Shown here in pieces: positions 59,878-64,000 of a stretch of DNA of 64,000 nucleotides. Source of the DNA: Nissolia schottii (Eukaryota > Streptophyta > Magnoliopsida > Fabales > Fabaceae); NCBI GenBank assembly GCA_003254905.1, contig QANU01047353.1, forward strand, positions 170,986 to 234,985, read 5' to 3'. The position numbers and the translations under genes are program-made. The stretch's first letter is position 1. Every line of letters starts with the position of its first letter. The notes below the pieces were generated by a model. That model was not told the origin of the DNA. It made no database searches and saw nothing but the letters and a program-made list of their open reading frames with translations.

Positions 59878-60305
59878 TTAACTCCAGATGAAGTTTAGGG
59901 GCTAGCAAACTTTTATATATATCTATATATATATATATATATTATCTATTTCTCTCACTTTTTAAAACCTCTTTGTCAGTTGGAATTAGAAGGGTGAGGG
60001 AGAATGCTGTGTGTGTATATATAAGGAGCCTATGTATACGCATTGGTTCACAATCCAATTCCAATCTTCTTCAACTTTCCCTCTCCACTATCTCTCTCTC
60101 CCTCTCTCTCCCTCTCTCTCCCTCATACACTTATTGCACACTCTCCCCCTTTGTGCTATAGCTAGCTCAGCTCCCTTCTGTTCAAAAACCATTTCAAAGT
60201 GTGGTTCTTTTTTGTGTTCTTTCGGAAAGGGGTGGTTCTGTTTTCTCATAGCAAATAGTTGAAACAGAGAAAAAAGAAGAAAGAAGAAGAAAAGAAAGAA
60301 GGAAA
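59878..60305 (+). promoter_or_regulatory. CTP synthase promoter and 5' leader
   Basis: An (AT)n tract (about 59914-59946) is followed by a good TATA box, TATATATAAGG, at 60015-60025. The likely start of transcription is some 30 bp later, near 60050. The leader is CT-rich (repeats of CTCTCTCC, 60088-60123) and then purine-rich (GAAGAAAGAAGAAG) up to ATG 60306. Confidence 0.6.
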
Positions 60306-61250
60306 ATGAAGTATGTGTTAGTGACAGGTGGAGTTGTTAGTGGTCTTGGCAAAGGGGTCACAGCCAGCAGTATTGGCCTCCTCCTCAAAGCTTGTGGCCT
60401 TAGAGTCACTGCCATCAAAATTGGCATGTTCTCTTTCCTTCTCCTTTCATTTTACCTTTTTTATTATTTTTATTTTTATTCAATCTTTTAAAAATAGACA
60501 CTTTGGAATATATGCACTTTTTATTCATCAAATATACATCATGCAAATGTTCTTTTTTTCCCCTCTAGATTTGTAAGTATGCATGTTCTTCCACTACCCT
60601 TTTTTGTTTCAAAACACTAACCTTCTCTCATAATGAGGTTTATTTAGTTAGGCCTCTTTGAAAGGGGTCATCACATTATGCTGATTTTTTTTGTGACCCT
60701 TTTTTGCTTCTGCCATTCTTTTCCTACAGATCCTTACTTGAACACAGATGCTGGAACAATGTCCCCTTTTGAGCATGGAGAAGTGTTTGTTTTGGATGAT
60801 GGTGGTGAGGTATATAATAACTTATTTATCCACACACACACACAACTTTTCCCCCGTAATTTTAACTACTACTATTTATCCATATCAATTATCATCCTTT
60901 TTTGATTTTGAGGGCATGCTCAAAAAGAAAAAATGAAAAGCATGTTATTTTAAATGAGAAAAGAGTAAGGTGACAAAAAAACTTTAGGCAAATTTTTTTC
61001 CCCCGAGAGAAGGTCAGGGAATTGATCAAAAGCGCATGGTCTAGTTTATCAAAATTTAAAAGGAAAAAAAAATGCACATGTTCTTTCACAAATAATTAAA
61101 ACAAAAAATGATGAATCTTGACCCTTTTTTTGGGTGAATAGGTGGACCTGGATCTTGGAAACTATGAGCGCTTTATGGATATCAAGTTGACCCGTGATAA
61201 TAACATAACTACTGGGAAGATTTACCAGGCAAGTTTTTTCAACACTAGAT

Positions 61251-61287
<37 letters not shown>

Positions 61288-64000
61288 TTCTTGGTGTTGT
61301 TCTTTCCTCATGTAAAAGATTCTTGAGAATCATTTTGCAAATTTACCAGAAAATCTTTCATTTCCAACTTAAAAAAAAAAAGGCCTAGTGCACGAGGATC
61401 CCACCTAGTGGGGTTTGAGGAGTGTTGATGTAATGTATGCAGTCTTATCCTCGTAAGCATAGACTTATAGAGACTGTTTTTGTGATTTCAGCCTTTGATC
61501 TCCAATATTGTGTTTTTCTTTTCTAGTTTTTAATTTATTTCTTGCCTTTTCTTTTTTTATGACAGTCTGTAATTGACAAGGAGAGAAGAGGAGACTATTT
61601 GGGAAAAACTGTTCAGGTCCTGCCGCTGAATTTTCAGTTGCACTATGATTAATTAATTAACAGAGTTTTTTTCTTTTTAATTTTTTTTATCTCCATGTTT
61701 TGGTCTTAAATCTGAATATTTGTTTATGTTTTTCACCTTTTAGGTTGTGCCTCATATCACGGATGCTATTCAAGAGTGGATAGAGAGGGTGGCCCACATA
61801 CCGGTAGATGGAAAGCCAGGTCCAGCTGATGTCTGCGTCATAGAATTGGGTGGAACCATAGGTACACTTGTTCAACACGTTGTGGCCCGTTTGGTTTCTG
61901 TTTTCATTTTTTGTAGTGTTTTCTCTCTTTTTTTCTTTTGAATTCTGCGAAGGAAATAGTAAAATAAGTGAAGACGGTAAAATTCTCTTTCCTATTTTCA
62001 TTTTTTGTTTTTATTAAATTCCTTATGAAAATCCTGAAAACAGGAGACGGGGTGACATAAAAATAGGAATTGAAAACAGAAACCAAACAAGCTCTTATTT
62101 ATTTCCTATGGTTTTATGTCAATTTTTATGTGAACATCCTTTTGGATGCAGGTGATATTGAGTCCATGCCATTTATTCAGGCATTAGGACAATTCTCATA
62201 CAGAGTGGGTAAGAATACTCAATTTGTGGCAATAGTCTTTATTTTTGTGAATGTTAACGTGTTTGGATTTCCGTTTAGAACTCCAAAACTTGAGGAGCTT
62301 TTTCCCAAACCATGGTTCGGAGTTTTACAAATGATGTCAACTTTTTTTAATCTTAGTTGTTACATGATATGCTTTCATTTGCAGGTGCTGGCAACTTTTG
62401 CTTAGTTCATGTTAGCCTTGTTCCTGTTTTGAATTGTGTTGGTGAACAGGTAATAAGGATGTCTTAACAATTTTGAAAGACTACTGAGCCATGTCGAAAA
62501 TAATTGTTTCATCTAAATATGAGAAAAATTACTTCCAATATGTGCAGAAAACAAAACCAACCCAGCATAGTGTTCGGGGACTAAGAGGCCAAGGGCTAAC
62601 TCCACATATCTTAGCATGCCGCAGCACAATGGTTCGTGCCTCTCTACTCTTTCCCCCTCAGGCACAGGCGCAGCATTGAGCGATGCACAAAACGAACTTA
62701 ATTGCATATTTGCATTCGTAAAAGTTTAGTTGTGAAGTTATAATCTAGGGGTCTAACACTAGTGTTTCTCAGGTACTGGATGAGAATGCGAAAGGGAAAC
62801 TCTCTCAGTTTTGCCTAATTCCGGTAATGAGGTTTTAAGGATAAGGATTATTTTTGTGTTGGACTTCACATGATTTTCTGTTTTCTCTACTGAAGCTTTC
62901 ATTGCTTCCAGGCAGAAAACATAATTACTCTTTATGATGTTCCCAACATCTGGCACATTCCTTTGCTTTTACGCGTAAGTTTTCCCCTAAAACTGCCGAA
63001 CTTCAAAATCATCTTATCTTTAGGTACCTCTTCTTACTAATTATCTTCTCCTGATCTAGGATCAGAAGGCTCATGAAGCAATACTTAAAGTGCTGAACCT
63101 TAGTAGGTTAGTCTCGCAAGCTCACTCAATATTTTATTCTATTTCCAGCCCTTGACTTTGTCGAAATTGAGGATTTTCGGTCCTTTCTGTTTTTTCCTGG
63201 AAGGCTTGAGTGGTGGTTTATACTTTATTGTATATACAGTGTAGCTCAGGAGCCTAGATTAGAAGAATGGACTAATAGAGCTGAAGCTTGTGATTTGCTT
63301 CATGAGCCGGTGAGTTGCTACTTACTACTCCAAATCTAACCTTAATTGTCATCCACGATTGTCGGCAACAGTTACATATTTATGTCATACAAATTGCAGG
63401 TTCGTATAGCCTTGGTGGGGAAATATACCGGCCTTTCGGATGCCTACCTCTCTGTTCTAAAGGTGAGTTAGCTTCATGAAGTGTATGCGCTTTATGTTTT
63501 TATATGTACGCCTTCTACTTGCATGGAAATGAATTTGTTACCTTTATTATTGACTTCAGGCCTTAGTGCATGCTTCTGTTAACTGCGGAAAGAAACTTGT
63601 TGTGGACTGGATTCCAGCAACCAACCTTGAAGAACCAACTGCAAAAGAGGTTGTTACATCAATTTTGGTTTATAGTATTATATGACCTGTTAATTATTTT
63701 TCCATAACCATGGCTTCATCTACATGTTCTTGCTGAATGTTGCAGAACCCTGATGCTTATAAGGCAGCATGGAAGTTGTTGAAGGTTTCATTTACAGTCT
63801 TTAATCCCTCTCTTTAATTCTGAGAACTTTCTATGTCTATTGTCTAACTAGTCTTAACCTTCAGGGTGCAGATGGTATTCTTGTTCCCGGAGGGTTTGGA
63901 GATAGGGGAGTGCAAGGAAAAATTATTGCAGCCAAATATGCCCGCGAAAACAGAATTCCATACCTAGGCATTTGCCTTGGAATGCAAATTGCTGTCATCG
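60306..64000 (+). CDS. CTPS: CTP synthase, 5' part, sixteen exons seen, cut by window end
   Basis: Exons: 60306-60423, 60730-60809, 61142-61228, 61566-61616, 61744-61861, 62152-62208, 62385-62449, 62548-62631, 62773-62823, 62912-62974, 63060-63106, 63240-63309, 63400-63462, 63560-63649, 63746-63784 and 63865 to the edge; 406 codons, all in frame. The enzyme makes CTP from UTP, ATP and glutamine in the cytosol. The synthetase domain (1 to about 275) has [17 protein letters not shown] (P-loop, 8-17), [20 protein letters not shown] and [20 protein letters not shown]. The glutaminase domain starts at about 298 ([20 protein letters not shown]) and includes [13 protein letters not shown] and GICLGMQ, with the active-site Cys at 398. 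Everything seen is intact; the His/Glu of the triad lie beyond the window. Introns 1 and 3 start with GC. Confidence 0.96.
60424..60729 (+). other. GC-AG intron 1 of CTP synthase
   Basis: The exon ends ...AAAATTG and the intron begins GCATGT. This is the only junction that gives the invariant KID|PYLN protein sequence in frame; a GT five bases in (60428) would break it. The acceptor is TTCCTACAG. Confidence 0.8.
61254..61283. repeat. (AT)n microsatellite in CTPS intron 3
   Basis: About 28 bp of AT dinucleotides in the intron. Confidence 0.9.
61381..61505 (+). mobile_element. Au-type SINE in CTPS intron 3
   Basis: GCCTAGTGCACGAGGATCCC, then CTAGTGGGGTTTGAGGAG, a TGCAGTCTTATCC block and CCTTTGATCTCC. 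Same family as the split copy at 2726-3043, more diverged and 3'-truncated. Sense orientation. Confidence 0.65.
61885..62094. mobile_element. MITE in CTPS intron 5
   Basis: Left end GCCCGTTTGGTTTCTGTTTT; reverse complement of right GCTTGTTTGGTTTCTGTTTT, continuing TCA. Both arms are T/A-rich. It fills most of intron 5. A likely diverged relative is at 38168-38367. Confidence 0.7.

Larger units (their letters stand above)
61229..61565 (+). other. GC-AG intron 3 of CTP synthase
   Basis: Donor CAG|GCAAGT matches the GC-AG consensus exactly; acceptor ATGACAG. It joins TGKIYQ to [17 protein letters not shown]. The intron also holds an (AT)n tract (61254-61283) and an Au SINE. Confidence 0.88.

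Overview
This is plant nuclear DNA, almost certainly a dicot and probably a legume of the Glycine/Phaseolus type. The signs are AT-rich sequence, many short introns with U-rich acceptors, genes whose products match plant families exon by exon, and abundant small DNA transposons (MITEs) and SINEs. The legume call is inference from repeat style and was not checked by search. Gene models were built by hand: every exon keeps frame, and all introns are GT-AG except two GC-AG introns in the last gene.

Layout: (1) 398-3851 (+) is a four-exon DUF1639-family gene. (2) 5550-11993 (-) is a ten-exon ARPC2 gene, subunit 2 of the actin-nucleating Arp2/3 complex, convergent with the first. (3) 13496-18690 (+) is a ten-exon site-2 protease (S2P) gene, head to head with ARPC2 across about 1.5 kb. 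(4) 18691-59900 is a gene desert of about 41 kb with no recognisable host gene. It holds a CACTA transposon remnant that took in a TA-flanked element and a miniature LTR element, MITEs of several families, tRNA-headed SINEs, long foldback hairpins and a few higher-GC, motif-bearing islands. (5) 60306 to the window edge (+) is a CTP synthase gene, sixteen exons seen, cut by the window end just after the glutaminase active-site Cys.

The four genes do unrelated housekeeping or signalling jobs: an unknown nuclear-type DUF1639 protein, actin branching, intramembrane proteolysis and CTP synthesis. They do not form a pathway.

The observations most worth a second look are: the intron-1 repeat of S2P that copies its own splice acceptor twice, each copy an AG|GT site; two GC-AG introns in CTP synthase; a solo LTR with perfect 5-bp target duplication inside S2P intron 6; long hairpin MITEs that could feed small RNAs; and the motif-bearing islands in the gene desert. 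I found no convincing new multi-gene system, CRISPR array, rRNA or intact tRNA gene.
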